Shown here: positions 53,889-62,389 of the stretch, piece after piece | How positions within the stretch are numbered: position 1 is the stretch's first letter | Layout: every line of letters begins with the position of its first letter | From: Lachnospiraceae bacterium | Lineage (GTDB): Bacteria; Bacillota; Clostridia; Lachnospirales; Lachnospiraceae | Direction: 5' to 3' | NCBI GenBank assembly: GCA_910575475.1 | Contig: CAJTGD010000027.1 | Span: 1 to 64,000 of the forward strand | Length of the DNA: 64,000 nucleotides | Notes under the pieces: generated by a model | Databases searched by the model: none | The model's input: only the letters and a program-made list of their open reading frames with translations | Told to the model about the DNA's origin: nothing | Translations under genes and position numbers: made by a program

Positions 53889-54084
53889 GTTTCTATTCAC
53901 AGCCGCCACTCCAAACGCATGCGCAAAAACAGCCGGCAAGCCGGCTGCCGCTGCGCCGCAGCTTGATTTTTTGCTTATATGTTTGGAGTGACTGCTTCCC
54001 GCCGCAGGAGAACCGGCAGACAGATTCTTACAAGCGAGCTTGACGAATCTGTCTGCCGGTTCTCCTGCGGCTGTGAATAGAAAC
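53889..54084. repeat. Nested-palindrome intergenic element, copy C
   Basis: An 18-base stem (53889-53906 with 54067-54084) is perfect. Inside are a perfect 10-base stem CACTCCAAAC (53907-53916)/GTTTGGAGTG (53981-53990), the GCAAAAA (53923-53929)/TTTTTGC (53968-53974) core with two mini-hairpins (AGCCGGC-AA-GCCGGCT and GCTGC-GCC-GCAGC), and a perfect 26-base hairpin (54002-54027 with 54045-54070). The plan equals copies A and B while the arms differ. The remaining bases of this gene-free region hold a weak promoter candidate before radC (TGTACA 54117-54122, TAAAAT 54140-54145). Confidence 0.88.
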
Positions 54085-54187
54085 TGGTGTTTCACAAAAA
54101 TTTCAGATTCGAAACCTGTACACGATTTTCAAATTATGGTAAAATACGTGTTATGTGCTGTGCCATCTTCATAGCAGGTAAAAACAT

Positions 54188-54877
54188 ATGAAAACAATGA
54201 AAGAACTGAACATGGAAGAACGTCCTTATGAGAAGTGCGAACGGTTTGGGCCGGAGAACCTGACGGACAGTGAGCTGCTGGCGGTTCTTCTGCGGACCGG
54301 GACGCGGGGGGAAAACATCGTGGAGCTGGCGAAGCGGATCCTGTATTCGGATCAATTCCAGGGAGGACTTCTGGGCATCCACCGCTGGTCTTTTGAACAG
54401 CTGACCCGGATCAAGGGGATCGGCAAGGTCAAGGCTACCCAGATCCTCTGTCTCTGCGAGCTTGCCAAAAGGCTTTCCAAGGCAAGTGCGGGGCCGGAAC
54501 TGAATTTCGATATTCCCAGTACCATTGCGCGCTATTATATGGAGGATCTGCGGCATCAGAAGCAGGAGACCATGAAGCTTTTGCTCCTGAATACCAAGTC
54601 CAGGCTCATAGGAGAGACGGATATTTCCAGGGGGACCGTCAACGCGTCGGTCATTTCTCCAAGGGAATTGTTTGTAGAGGCTCTGCAGAAGGACGCTGTG
54701 TCAATCATCCTGCTCCATAACCATCCCAGCGGCGATCCCACGCCCAGCAGGGAGGATATTCTTGTCACCAGGAGAGTGTATGAGGCCGGTATGATGATCG
54801 GTGTGGAGCTTCTGGACCATATCATCATCGGTAATAACTGCTACAGTAGCATGAGGGAGCAGGGGATCCTGAACTAA
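54188..54877 (+). CDS. radC: RadC family JAB-domain protein
   Basis: The 229-residue protein has a helix-hairpin-helix segment (RIKGIGKVKATQIL) and the JAMM metal motif HNHPSGDPTPSREDI. RadC was once tied to DNA repair, but the molecular role is unsettled. It stands at the head of the mreBCD series, as in many Firmicutes. ATG 54188 has only a weak AGGT upstream; nearby in-frame ATGs at 54197 and 54212 are possible. Confidence 0.92.
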   Translation: MKTMKELNMEERPYEKCERFGPENLTDSELLAVLLRTGTRGENIVELAKRILYSDQFQGGLLGIHRWSFEQLTRIKGIGKVKATQILCLCELAKRLSKASAGPELNFDIPSTIARYYMEDLRHQKQETMKLLLLNTKSRLIGETDISRGTVNASVISPRELFVEALQKDAVSIILLHNHPSGDPTPSREDILVTRRVYEAGMMIGVELLDHIIIGNNCYSSMREQGILN

Positions 54878-54912
54878 GGGACTGTATGCTCTGAAAAAAG
54901 GAAGTGTAACGG

Positions 54913-55944
54913 ATGTTCCGGAATATTTACGGGCTGGATCTGGGAACCTACGAGATCAAGGTTTTTGATAAAAAAAGAGATTTTATCTGGAAAGAACGAA
55001 ATATCATTGCTAAAAAAGATCAGAAATTCCTCTATGCGGTGGGAGATGAGGCATGGGACATGTTTGAGAAGGCGCCGGAGAATATCGAAGTGCTGTTTCC
55101 CATGCAGGGCGGCGCGATCGCAAAATTTGACGACATGCAGTGCCTCCTTCAGGAGCTTTTAAAAAAGGAACGCCCCTTTTACGGCGGTTCGGAATATCTG
55201 GTGGCGGTTCCCACGGATGTCACGGAGGTGGAGAAGCGGGCGTTCTACGACCTGGTCTGCCATTCCGCGGCCCGGGCCAGGACCGTCAGGATCGCGGAGC
55301 GGGCCATTGTGGATGCCATCGGCTTCGGGGTCAATGTGAACCGCACGGATGGGATTTTTATCGTCAATATGGGCGGAGGCTCCACCGAGATCTCGGTTCT
55401 GTCCCGCGGCGGGATGGTCATGAACCGGCTGATGAAGCTGGGCGGGGAGCATCTGGATCAGGCGATCCAGGATCAGGTACGGCATCACCTGGAATTTCTG
55501 ATCGGCAGGCGCACGGCGGAGATGCTGCGCCAGGATTTCGGGATCTTCGAGGATGCCACCTGTACCGCAATCAACGTATCCGGCAGGAATCTGCGCACCA
55601 GGGTACCGGAATACCGGGAGATCCCGGTGGGGATGGTGCGGGCGGCCATGCGGGAGCCGCTGAAGGAATGTGTGTCGGAGATCCGGGCCATGTTCGACCG
55701 GACGCCTCCCACCGTGCGCAGCGGTCTGCAGAAGAACGGGATCTGCCTCACCGGAGGGCTGGCCAATTTAAAGGAGCTTTCTACATATCTGGAGGAAAGC
55801 ACAGGTCTCGCGGTCCGAACAGTTTCCCGTCCGGAGCTCTGCGTGGTGGAAGGACTGAAGAAGATCATCCAGGACAAGCGGGCATATAAAGAATGGACCT
55901 ATTCCCTGCTGGATGGGGAGTACAAATGGTTAAGAAAGCTTTAA
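54913..55944 (+). CDS. mreB: Rod shape-determining actin-like protein MreB
   Basis: The 343-residue protein starts with YGLDLGTYEIKVFDK (phosphate 1) and has FIVNMGGGSTEISVLS (phosphate 2) and ICLTGGLANLKELSTYL (adenosine motif). It forms membrane-bound filaments that guide side-wall synthesis. The phosphate-2 motif reads NMGGGSTE where most MreB have DIGGGTTE, a small divergence. AAAGGAAG precedes ATG 54913. mreC follows. Confidence 0.93.
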   Translation: MFRNIYGLDLGTYEIKVFDKKRDFIWKERNIIAKKDQKFLYAVGDEAWDMFEKAPENIEVLFPMQGGAIAKFDDMQCLLQELLKKERPFYGGSEYLVAVPTDVTEVEKRAFYDLVCHSAARARTVRIAERAIVDAIGFGVNVNRTDGIFIVNMGGGSTEISVLSRGGMVMNRLMKLGGEHLDQAIQDQVRHHLEFLIGRRTAEMLRQDFGIFEDATCTAINVSGRNLRTRVPEYREIPVGMVRAAMREPLKECVSEIRAMFDRTPPTVRSGLQKNGICLTGGLANLKELSTYLEESTGLAVRTVSRPELCVVEGLKKIIQDKRAYKEWTYSLLDGEYKWLRKL

Positions 55945-55974
55945 GACAGATTGCAGGGGGAACGATCATCCATT

Positions 55975-57123
55975 ATGAAGAAAAAAAATCAGACGACCAA
56001 TACAAATAAATATCTGCTTGCCGGATTGACCATGGTCTGCATCCTGCTGATGCTGCTGTCCGTATTCTATGAAAAGACAGCGGGACCGTTTAAGGTGCTT
56101 GCCAATCTTACGGTCATTCCGATGCAGCAGGGGTTCAATAAGGTGGGCAGTCTGCTCATCGATGTCAGTGAGAACTTCGGGACACTGGAGGAAGCGCGTA
56201 AATTAAATAAAAGCCTGCAGGCGCAGATCGATGAGCTGATCATGCAGAACAACAACCTGCAGGAGGAAAAATACGAGCTGGAGCGGCTCAGGGAATTGTA
56301 CAAATTGGACCAGAATTACGCGGAATACGAAAAGGTCGGCGCCCGTGTGATCAGCAAGGATCCCGGAAACTGGTTCAGCAGCTTTACCATCGATAAAGGT
56401 AGCCTGAACGGGATTCGGGTGGATATGAACGTGATTGCGGGGAGCGGGCTGGTAGGGATCGTGACTGAGGTCGGGCCTACCTGGGCGACCGTGCGTTCCA
56501 TCATCGATGATTCCAGCAATATGGGAGGCATGGTACTGTCTACCTCGGACACCTGTATCGTGCGCGGAGACCTGTCCCTGATCAATGACGGGAAGATGCG
56601 TTTTGAGCAGATGGAGAATAACGACAATAAGGTGGAGGTGGGCGAGCAGATCGTGACCTCACATATCAGCGATAAATACCTGCAGGGGATCCTGATCGGT
56701 TATGTCAGCGAGGTGCAGGTGGATTCGAATAACCTGACCCGCTCAGGGTATCTTACCCCTGTGGTCAATTTTAAAAAGCTTCAGGAAGTGCTCGTCATCA
56801 CGAAGACCAAGGCGGAGCTGACCGGAACCGATGTGACCCAGGAGGATGCAGGAGCAGCAGAACCGGCCGGAGCAGAGGCGGGAGGAGACGCCGGAGCCGG
56901 GAATGAAGCAGGAGAAGGCCAGCCTTCCGGAAATGAACCGGCGGACGGGCAGCCTGCGGAAAATGGAGCCGGGGAAGGCGTGCCTCCCGAAAGCGGAGCA
57001 GAAGACGGTGCGCCTCCGGAAGACGGAGCAGACCAGGGAGAGCCGGGCGGAGAAGGAACCCAGGGAGCTCCTCCGGACGCCCCCTCAGGAGCTGAAGCTC
57101 AATCCGGGGCAGAAGGGCAGTGA
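55975..57123 (+). CDS. mreC: Rod shape-determining protein MreC with a long acidic C-terminal tail
   Basis: The 382-residue protein has a membrane helix (about 14-32), a coiled coil (about 68-110) and the outer beta-barrel domain (about 115-285). About 90 residues of Gly/Ala/Glu/Pro-rich, disordered sequence follow (about 290-382), which ordinary MreC lacks. MreC links MreB to PBP2 and RodA outside the membrane. ATG 55975 with GGGGGAA upstream is preferred; a TTG at 55951 is possible. Confidence 0.93.
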   Translation: MKKKNQTTNTNKYLLAGLTMVCILLMLLSVFYEKTAGPFKVLANLTVIPMQQGFNKVGSLLIDVSENFGTLEEARKLNKSLQAQIDELIMQNNNLQEEKYELERLRELYKLDQNYAEYEKVGARVISKDPGNWFSSFTIDKGSLNGIRVDMNVIAGSGLVGIVTEVGPTWATVRSIIDDSSNMGGMVLSTSDTCIVRGDLSLINDGKMRFEQMENNDNKVEVGEQIVTSHISDKYLQGILIGYVSEVQVDSNNLTRSGYLTPVVNFKKLQEVLVITKTKAELTGTDVTQEDAGAAEPAGAEAGGDAGAGNEAGEGQPSGNEPADGQPAENGAGEGVPPESGAEDGAPPEDGADQGEPGGEGTQGAPPDAPSGAEAQSGAEGQ

Positions 57124-57177
57124 TCTCGCAGTATCGCAGTCAGTACATGCATTATCTAATATGAAAGGAGCAGGTAT

Positions 57178-57711
57178 ATGAAGGGGATAAAGATCAAACG
57201 CGTCATTGTGACGGCACTGACAGTATGCATCTGCTATATGCTGCAGTGTACCCTGTTTCCCAACCTGACGCTTGCATCCATAAAGCCCAATATCCTGATC
57301 ATCTTGACCGCTTCCTACGGATTCATGCGCGGACCGAGAGACGGGATGCTGGTAGGCTTTTTTTCAGGACTTCTGATGGACATCCAGTTCGGCAATATTC
57401 TGGGTTTCTATGCCCTGATCTATCTGCTCGCAGGCTATGTGAACGGACTGTTTGAGCAGATGTATTATGATGACGATATCAAGCTGCCATTGGCACTGGT
57501 AGGAGCAACAGAGTTTATCTACGGGCTGATCATCTATCTGCTGATGTTCATGCTTCGGAGCGAATTTGATTTTTTACACTATCTGAGACATATTATCATA
57601 CCGGAGCTCATATATACTATAGTAGTGACACTGGGGCTGTATCCCCTCATACTTTTCATAAACCGCAGGTTAGAGGCAGAAGAAAAAAGGAGTGCAGGCA
57701 AATTTGTTTAG
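57178..57711 (+). CDS. mreD: Rod shape-determining protein MreD
   Basis: The 177-residue protein has five or six membrane helices and the family segment FPNLTLASIKPNILIILTA. It completes the MreBCD elongation complex. AAAGGAG precedes ATG 57178. The end overlaps the mrdA start by a few bases. Confidence 0.9.
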   Translation: MKGIKIKRVIVTALTVCICYMLQCTLFPNLTLASIKPNILIILTASYGFMRGPRDGMLVGFFSGLLMDIQFGNILGFYALIYLLAGYVNGLFEQMYYDDDIKLPLALVGATEFIYGLIIYLLMFMLRSEFDFLHYLRHIIIPELIYTIVVTLGLYPLILFINRRLEAEEKRSAGKFV

Positions 57712-60553
57712 GAAAATTTCGAAGAGAATAAAAAAAACGATCAAACAGATTTCGGAATCCAGACTTTTGGTCCTGATTCTGATATTCTGCTTTTTGTATG
57801 CTGTCCTGATCAACAGGCTGTTTGGGCTGCAGATCGTCAAAGGCGAATATTATATGGACAACTATAAGCTCCAGATCCGAAAGGAGCGGGATCTGCAGGG
57901 CACCCGCGGCAGTATCTATGACAGGAACGGAGACCTGCTGGCCTACAATGAGCTGGCTTATTCCGTGACCTTTGAGGACGATATCTCAGGCACTGAAGAC
58001 CGGAACGAGACGCTCAACCGGATCATGGACGAGGTGATCCGGATCGTAGAAGCTCATGGAGACAGTGTGATCCACAGCTTCGGGATCGTGCTGGACCCTG
58101 CGGGCAACTACCAGTTTACCCAGACAAATGAGACACTCCGGCTCCGTTTTGTGGCCGATGTGTACGGATTAAGGACGATCGATGAACTGTCCAAGGAGCA
58201 GAAAAACGCAACGGCCGAAGACTTGATCCATTATCTCTGCACCCATGAGCTCTATGGCTACGATCTGGATGAAAAGAAGCTGGACAGGCAGTATATCCTG
58301 AAGATGATCAATCTCCGATATGCCATCAACCTGAACAGCTACCAGAAATACATTCCCACAGTGCTTGCTTCGGATGTGAGCGACGAGACACGGTTTGCTA
58401 TCATGGAAAATCTGGACAGGATGGAAGGCGTAGGCATTGAAACAGAATATCTGCGAAGATATACGGACAGCCAGTATTTTGCCTCCCTGATCGGATACAC
58501 CGGCAAAATCTCACAGGAGGAATATGATGCTCTGGATGAGGATCAGAAGGAACGATACGCCTTATCGGATATTGTCGGGAAATCTGGAATCGAACAAGTA
58601 ATGGACAACGTCCTTCAGGGAGACAGAGGAAGCCGTGTCTTTTATGTGGACAGCGTCGGCAAGGTGACAGAGGAAGTCAGTTACGTGGAGCCCGGAGCCG
58701 GGAATGATGTATATCTTACGATCGATAAGAAGCTGCAGGAGCAGACCTATCGGATCATTGAGGAGAAGATTGCAGGAGTGGTCCTTTCCAAGCTGAGTAC
58801 GATGATGAATTATGATCCCAGTCTGGAGAAGGATTCGAAAGATATCATCATTCCGGCAGACGATGCCTACTTTGCCTTTATCGCAAACCAGATTATTGAC
58901 GAGCAGCATTTTGGAAAGGAGGATGCCGGCGCATCGGAAAAAGAGGTCTATGCCGTATATTTGGCGAGAAAGACCACGGTCATGAACGAGATTTTGGCGG
59001 AGCTTAACGGAACGACTCCGTACCAGAGCCTGTCGGCCGAGATGCAGGGATATATGGATTATATGGAGAGCATCCTGCAAAGCGGCATCCTGCTCTCGGA
59101 TGCAATTGACGCGGCGGATCCGACTTATCAGGCGTGGTCAAAGGACGAGAGTATCAGTATGAACCAATACCTGAACTATGCGATCTCCAAAAACTGGATC
59201 GACACCTCACGGCTGAATGAGTATATTTCGTCCGAATATTCGGACGCGGCAGAAGTTTATCAGGCAATCCTGCAGTATCTGCAAGATTATTTGAGTTCGG
59301 ATATGAATTTCGACAAACTTCTCTACAAATATCTTATAAAATCAGGTAGTATCACAGGAGCACAGATCTGTGCCATTGTGTATGAACAAGGGGTACTGCC
59401 CCTGGATGAGGGAGCCTACCACGGACTGCGCACCGGAGGACTGGACTCCTTCGGCTGGCTGCATACGCAGATACAGACACTTGCCATCACGCCCGGGCAG
59501 CTTGCCCTGGAACCGTGTACCGGCTCTGCAGTGGTAAGCGACCCCAATACAGGGGAAGTCCTTGCCTGTGTATCCTATCCGGGATATGATAATAACCGGC
59601 TGGCCAATACCATGGATTCTGACTACTATAACCAGCTTGTGACCGGGCTTTCGCGCCCGTTTTACAACAATGCGACACAGGAGACCACGGCTCCGGGTTC
59701 CACCTACAAGATGGTTTCCTCGGTGGCGGCCCTGACAGAAAAAACCATCACAGGAGATACCTATCTCTCCTGCGGAGGTGCATTTGAGGGGGTTACCCCG
59801 AATCCGCGGTGCTGGTCTTATCCCAACGGGCACGGAGGGCTGAATGTGGTCGATGCGCTGAATTACTCCTGTAACGTATTTTATTATACGGTTGGATTCC
59901 AGTTTGGACTGGACCGGGAAGGAAACTATGACAGCAACCGGGGAATCGAAGTCTTACGAAAGTATGCAGAAGGCTTCGGACTGGGAGAGACCTCAGGACT
60001 CGAGATCCCGGAAACAGAGCCTAAGATTTCTGATACGGATTCCGTGCTCTCGGCCATCGGACAGGGCACCAACAATTATACAGTCAGCCAGCTGAACCGA
60101 TATGTATCCACAGTCGCGAACAAAGGGACCGTCTACAAGCTGACGCTTCTGGACAGGACGACAGATGCGAACGGAAAGATCATCAAGAATTATGAACCGA
60201 TGGTGGTGAGCAAGATGGATAATGTATCCAAAAAAACCTGGGAACTGATCCATGATGGAATGGTCGCGATGATCAACAGCACGGCCAGCTTTTCCGGAAT
60301 GGGGATCGAAATGGCTGGAAAGACCGGAACAGCACAGCAGAGTGCGATACATCCGGATCACGCGGTCTTTGTCGGATTTGCACCGGCCGAGTCTCCGGAA
60401 ATAGCCGTTGCAGTACGTATTGCCAATGGATATACGTCTGCCTACGCGGCAGAGATTGGAAGAGATATCGTTATGGCCAACTTTGAACTTGCAGAGGAAG
60501 ACGAACTGATCACTGGTCAGGCTGCAAAACTGGGTGCATCGATTTCTGATTAA
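57704..60553 (+). CDS. mrdA: Penicillin-binding protein 2 with a large insertion
   Basis: The 949-residue transpeptidase has one membrane helix (about 21-38), the PBP dimer domain with GTRGSIYDRNG, and motifs STYK (666-669), SCN (722-724) and KTG (873-875). A helical insert of about 245 residues (58769-59506) splits the start of the transpeptidase domain; common PBP2 proteins have about 600-700 residues. It cross-links side-wall peptidoglycan with RodA, which is encoded downstream. TTG 57704 lies ten bases after AAAGGAG; GTG 57692 is an alternative. Confidence 0.93.
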   Translation: MFRKISKRIKKTIKQISESRLLVLILIFCFLYAVLINRLFGLQIVKGEYYMDNYKLQIRKERDLQGTRGSIYDRNGDLLAYNELAYSVTFEDDISGTEDRNETLNRIMDEVIRIVEAHGDSVIHSFGIVLDPAGNYQFTQTNETLRLRFVADVYGLRTIDELSKEQKNATAEDLIHYLCTHELYGYDLDEKKLDRQYILKMINLRYAINLNSYQKYIPTVLASDVSDETRFAIMENLDRMEGVGIETEYLRRYTDSQYFASLIGYTGKISQEEYDALDEDQKERYALSDIVGKSGIEQVMDNVLQGDRGSRVFYVDSVGKVTEEVSYVEPGAGNDVYLTIDKKLQEQTYRIIEEKIAGVVLSKLSTMMNYDPSLEKDSKDIIIPADDAYFAFIANQIIDEQHFGKEDAGASEKEVYAVYLARKTTVMNEILAELNGTTPYQSLSAEMQGYMDYMESILQSGILLSDAIDAADPTYQAWSKDESISMNQYLNYAISKNWIDTSRLNEYISSEYSDAAEVYQAILQYLQDYLSSDMNFDKLLYKYLIKSGSITGAQICAIVYEQGVLPLDEGAYHGLRTGGLDSFGWLHTQIQTLAITPGQLALEPCTGSAVVSDPNTGEVLACVSYPGYDNNRLANTMDSDYYNQLVTGLSRPFYNNATQETTAPGSTYKMVSSVAALTEKTITGDTYLSCGGAFEGVTPNPRCWSYPNGHGGLNVVDALNYSCNVFYYTVGFQFGLDREGNYDSNRGIEVLRKYAEGFGLGETSGLEIPETEPKISDTDSVLSAIGQGTNNYTVSQLNRYVSTVANKGTVYKLTLLDRTTDANGKIIKNYEPMVVSKMDNVSKKTWELIHDGMVAMINSTASFSGMGIEMAGKTGTAQQSAIHPDHAVFVGFAPAESPEIAVAVRIANGYTSAYAAEIGRDIVMANFELAEEDELITGQAAKLGASISD

Positions 60554-60572
60554 AGCTAGGAAGTGAGAAAAT

Positions 60573-61232
60573 ATGGACAGTCTTGTTACAATTAAGAGCT
60601 GTAAATATGGTATGGAAATTTATCTGGATCCGGAGGTCTCTTTTGATGTCCTTATGGAACATATCCGGGATAAATTCCGCAGCTCCGCCAGGTTTTTCCA
60701 GGGGGCTCAGGTTGCAGTTTCCTTTCTGGGGCGCAGGCTGAACTATACAGAGGAACGGGCTGTCCTGAGTCTGATTTCAGAAATCACAAAAATGGATATC
60801 GTATGTGTCATCGACCAGGATCATGAGCATGAACTGACATACAGGCGTATTGTAGAAAAAACGCTGTCCGATATTCCTGTAAGAGACGGGCAGTTCTATA
60901 GAGGAACGTTAGGAAGAAGACAGGTGATAGAGTCAGATACGAGTATTGTAATACTGGGAAATGTGGAACCGGGTGCATCTGTGATCGCAAAAGGAAATAT
61001 CGTTGTGATCGGTGCATTGTATGGGAGTGCGCATGCCGGTGCTGCGGGAAATACCGAAGCATATGTTGCGGCGCTTTCCATGCAGCCGAGATCTCTTCGG
61101 ATCGGAGATATGGAAGCAAAGCAGAAGATATTCTGCCAAAACAACTCAGATATACCCGGTCCGAAAATTGCAGCAATGGATGCTGCCGGAATTTATCTCG
61201 ATCCACTTGTAGATATACTGCGCGCCAGATAA
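60573..61232 (+). CDS. minC: Septum site-determining protein MinC
   Basis: The 219-residue protein has the N-terminal FtsZ-inhibiting domain and a C-terminal beta-helix with VEPGASVIAKGNIVVIGALYGSAHAG, the MinC signature. It blocks FtsZ rings away from mid-cell when bound to MinD. GGAAGTGAG precedes ATG 60573. Confidence 0.95.
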   Translation: MDSLVTIKSCKYGMEIYLDPEVSFDVLMEHIRDKFRSSARFFQGAQVAVSFLGRRLNYTEERAVLSLISEITKMDIVCVIDQDHEHELTYRRIVEKTLSDIPVRDGQFYRGTLGRRQVIESDTSIVILGNVEPGASVIAKGNIVVIGALYGSAHAGAAGNTEAYVAALSMQPRSLRIGDMEAKQKIFCQNNSDIPGPKIAAMDAAGIYLDPLVDILRAR

Positions 61233-61330
61233 ATCTAACATGATGCGCACAGCCGCATGAGGAATTATGCCGCTTCGCGGCTGCGGCTGGCGCGATACTC
61301 ACGGCAGATTTCATCGGCCGTGAGCATAAT
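61221..61330. repeat. Palindrome cluster between minC and minD
   Basis: CGCGCCA (61221-61227) pairs with TGGCGCG (61288-61294), AGCCGCA (61251-61257) with TGCGGCT (61282-61288), and GCCGCTTCGCGGC (61269-61281) is a hairpin. A second hairpin CTCACGGC (61298-61305)/GCCGTGAG (61317-61324) follows, and ATTATGC (61264-61270) can alternatively pair with GCATAAT (61324-61330). It has no T-run and overlaps the minC stop region. It shares the 13 bases GCCGCTTCGCGGC with copy A of the nested-palindrome family. Confidence 0.65.
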
Positions 61331-61372
61331 TAATGACAGCCATGAATCAGAAATTGCAGGAGGATAGCAAGA

Positions 61373-62164
61373 ATGGGAGAAGTAATTGTCATTACATCAG
61401 GAAAAGGCGGTGTCGGTAAAACGACCACAACGGCGAATATAGGTGTCGGACTGGCACAGGCAGGCAGAAAAGTGATTGTCATTGATACAGATCTTGGTCT
61501 TCGGAATCTGGATGTAGTCATGGGACTGGAAAATAAGATCGTATATAATCTGGTTGATGTGATAGAAGGAAACTGCCGCGTCAAACAGGCTCTGATCCGA
61601 GACAAGCGTTTTCCGGAGCTTTATCTGCTTCCATCCGCTCAGACAAGAGATAAATCTGCGGTTTCTCCTGAACAGATGCAGAAGCTGGTTTCTGAATTAA
61701 GATCAGAATTTGACTATGTTCTGCTGGATTGTCCGGCCGGGATCGAACAGGGCTTTCAGAATGCGATCGCAGGAGCAGACCGTGCAGTCATTGTAACGAC
61801 TCCGGAAGTTTCTGCGATCCGGGATGCGGATCGGATCATCGGCCTGCTGGAGACAAGAGGGATCAAGAACAATTCCCTGATCATCAACCGTCTGCGGATC
61901 GACATGGTACAAAAGGGAGACATGATGTCTGTCGAAGATGTGACAGAGATCCTGGCAATCCCTCTGATCGGGGTGATTCCGGATGATGAACAGATCGTGA
62001 TCGCAACAAACCAGGGAGAGCCGATCATTGGGACAGACAGCTTATCCGGACATGCTTATGACCATATCTGCAGACGGCTTCTGGGAGAAGAGATCCCTAT
62101 CCCGGATTTCAGCCGTCCAGACGGACTTTTTTCACGTATCCGAAGGATGCTTGGAAAAAAGTAG
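61373..62164 (+). CDS. minD: Septum site-determining ATPase MinD
   Basis: The 263-residue deviant Walker A ATPase starts with VIVITSGKGGVGKTTTTANIG and ends with a short amphipathic helix (FSRIRRMLGKK) for membrane binding. It recruits MinC and responds to MinE. GCAGGAGG precedes ATG 61373. Confidence 0.97.
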   Translation: MGEVIVITSGKGGVGKTTTTANIGVGLAQAGRKVIVIDTDLGLRNLDVVMGLENKIVYNLVDVIEGNCRVKQALIRDKRFPELYLLPSAQTRDKSAVSPEQMQKLVSELRSEFDYVLLDCPAGIEQGFQNAIAGADRAVIVTTPEVSAIRDADRIIGLLETRGIKNNSLIINRLRIDMVQKGDMMSVEDVTEILAIPLIGVIPDDEQIVIATNQGEPIIGTDSLSGHAYDHICRRLLGEEIPIPDFSRPDGLFSRIRRMLGKK

Positions 62165-62176
62165 GAGGGCCAGAAG

Positions 62177-62389
62177 ATGATGCGTGTACCTTCCGTTCAG
62201 ATTGCAAAAGACCGGCTTCATGACCTGCTCAGTGCGGATCGGTTGAAATGTACACCGGATATGGCAGAAAAGCTGTCCTCTGATATATACTATACCATAT
62301 CAAAATATATCGAGATCAGGCGGGAAAACTTTGATCTCAGGATTACACGTTCGGATATACATATCAAATATACAGGAGAGAAAGATTGA
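62177..62389 (+). CDS. minE: Cell division topological specificity factor MinE
   Basis: The 70-residue protein has the MinD-binding region (SVQIAKDRLHDLLSADR) and a shortened topological domain. MinE drives Min oscillation, so pole selection here may be dynamic instead of using DivIVA/MinJ as in Bacillus. GGAGGG precedes it. Its TGA overlaps the TTG start of rodA. Confidence 0.92.
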   Translation: MMRVPSVQIAKDRLHDLLSADRLKCTPDMAEKLSSDIYYTISKYIEIRRENFDLRITRSDIHIKYTGEKD

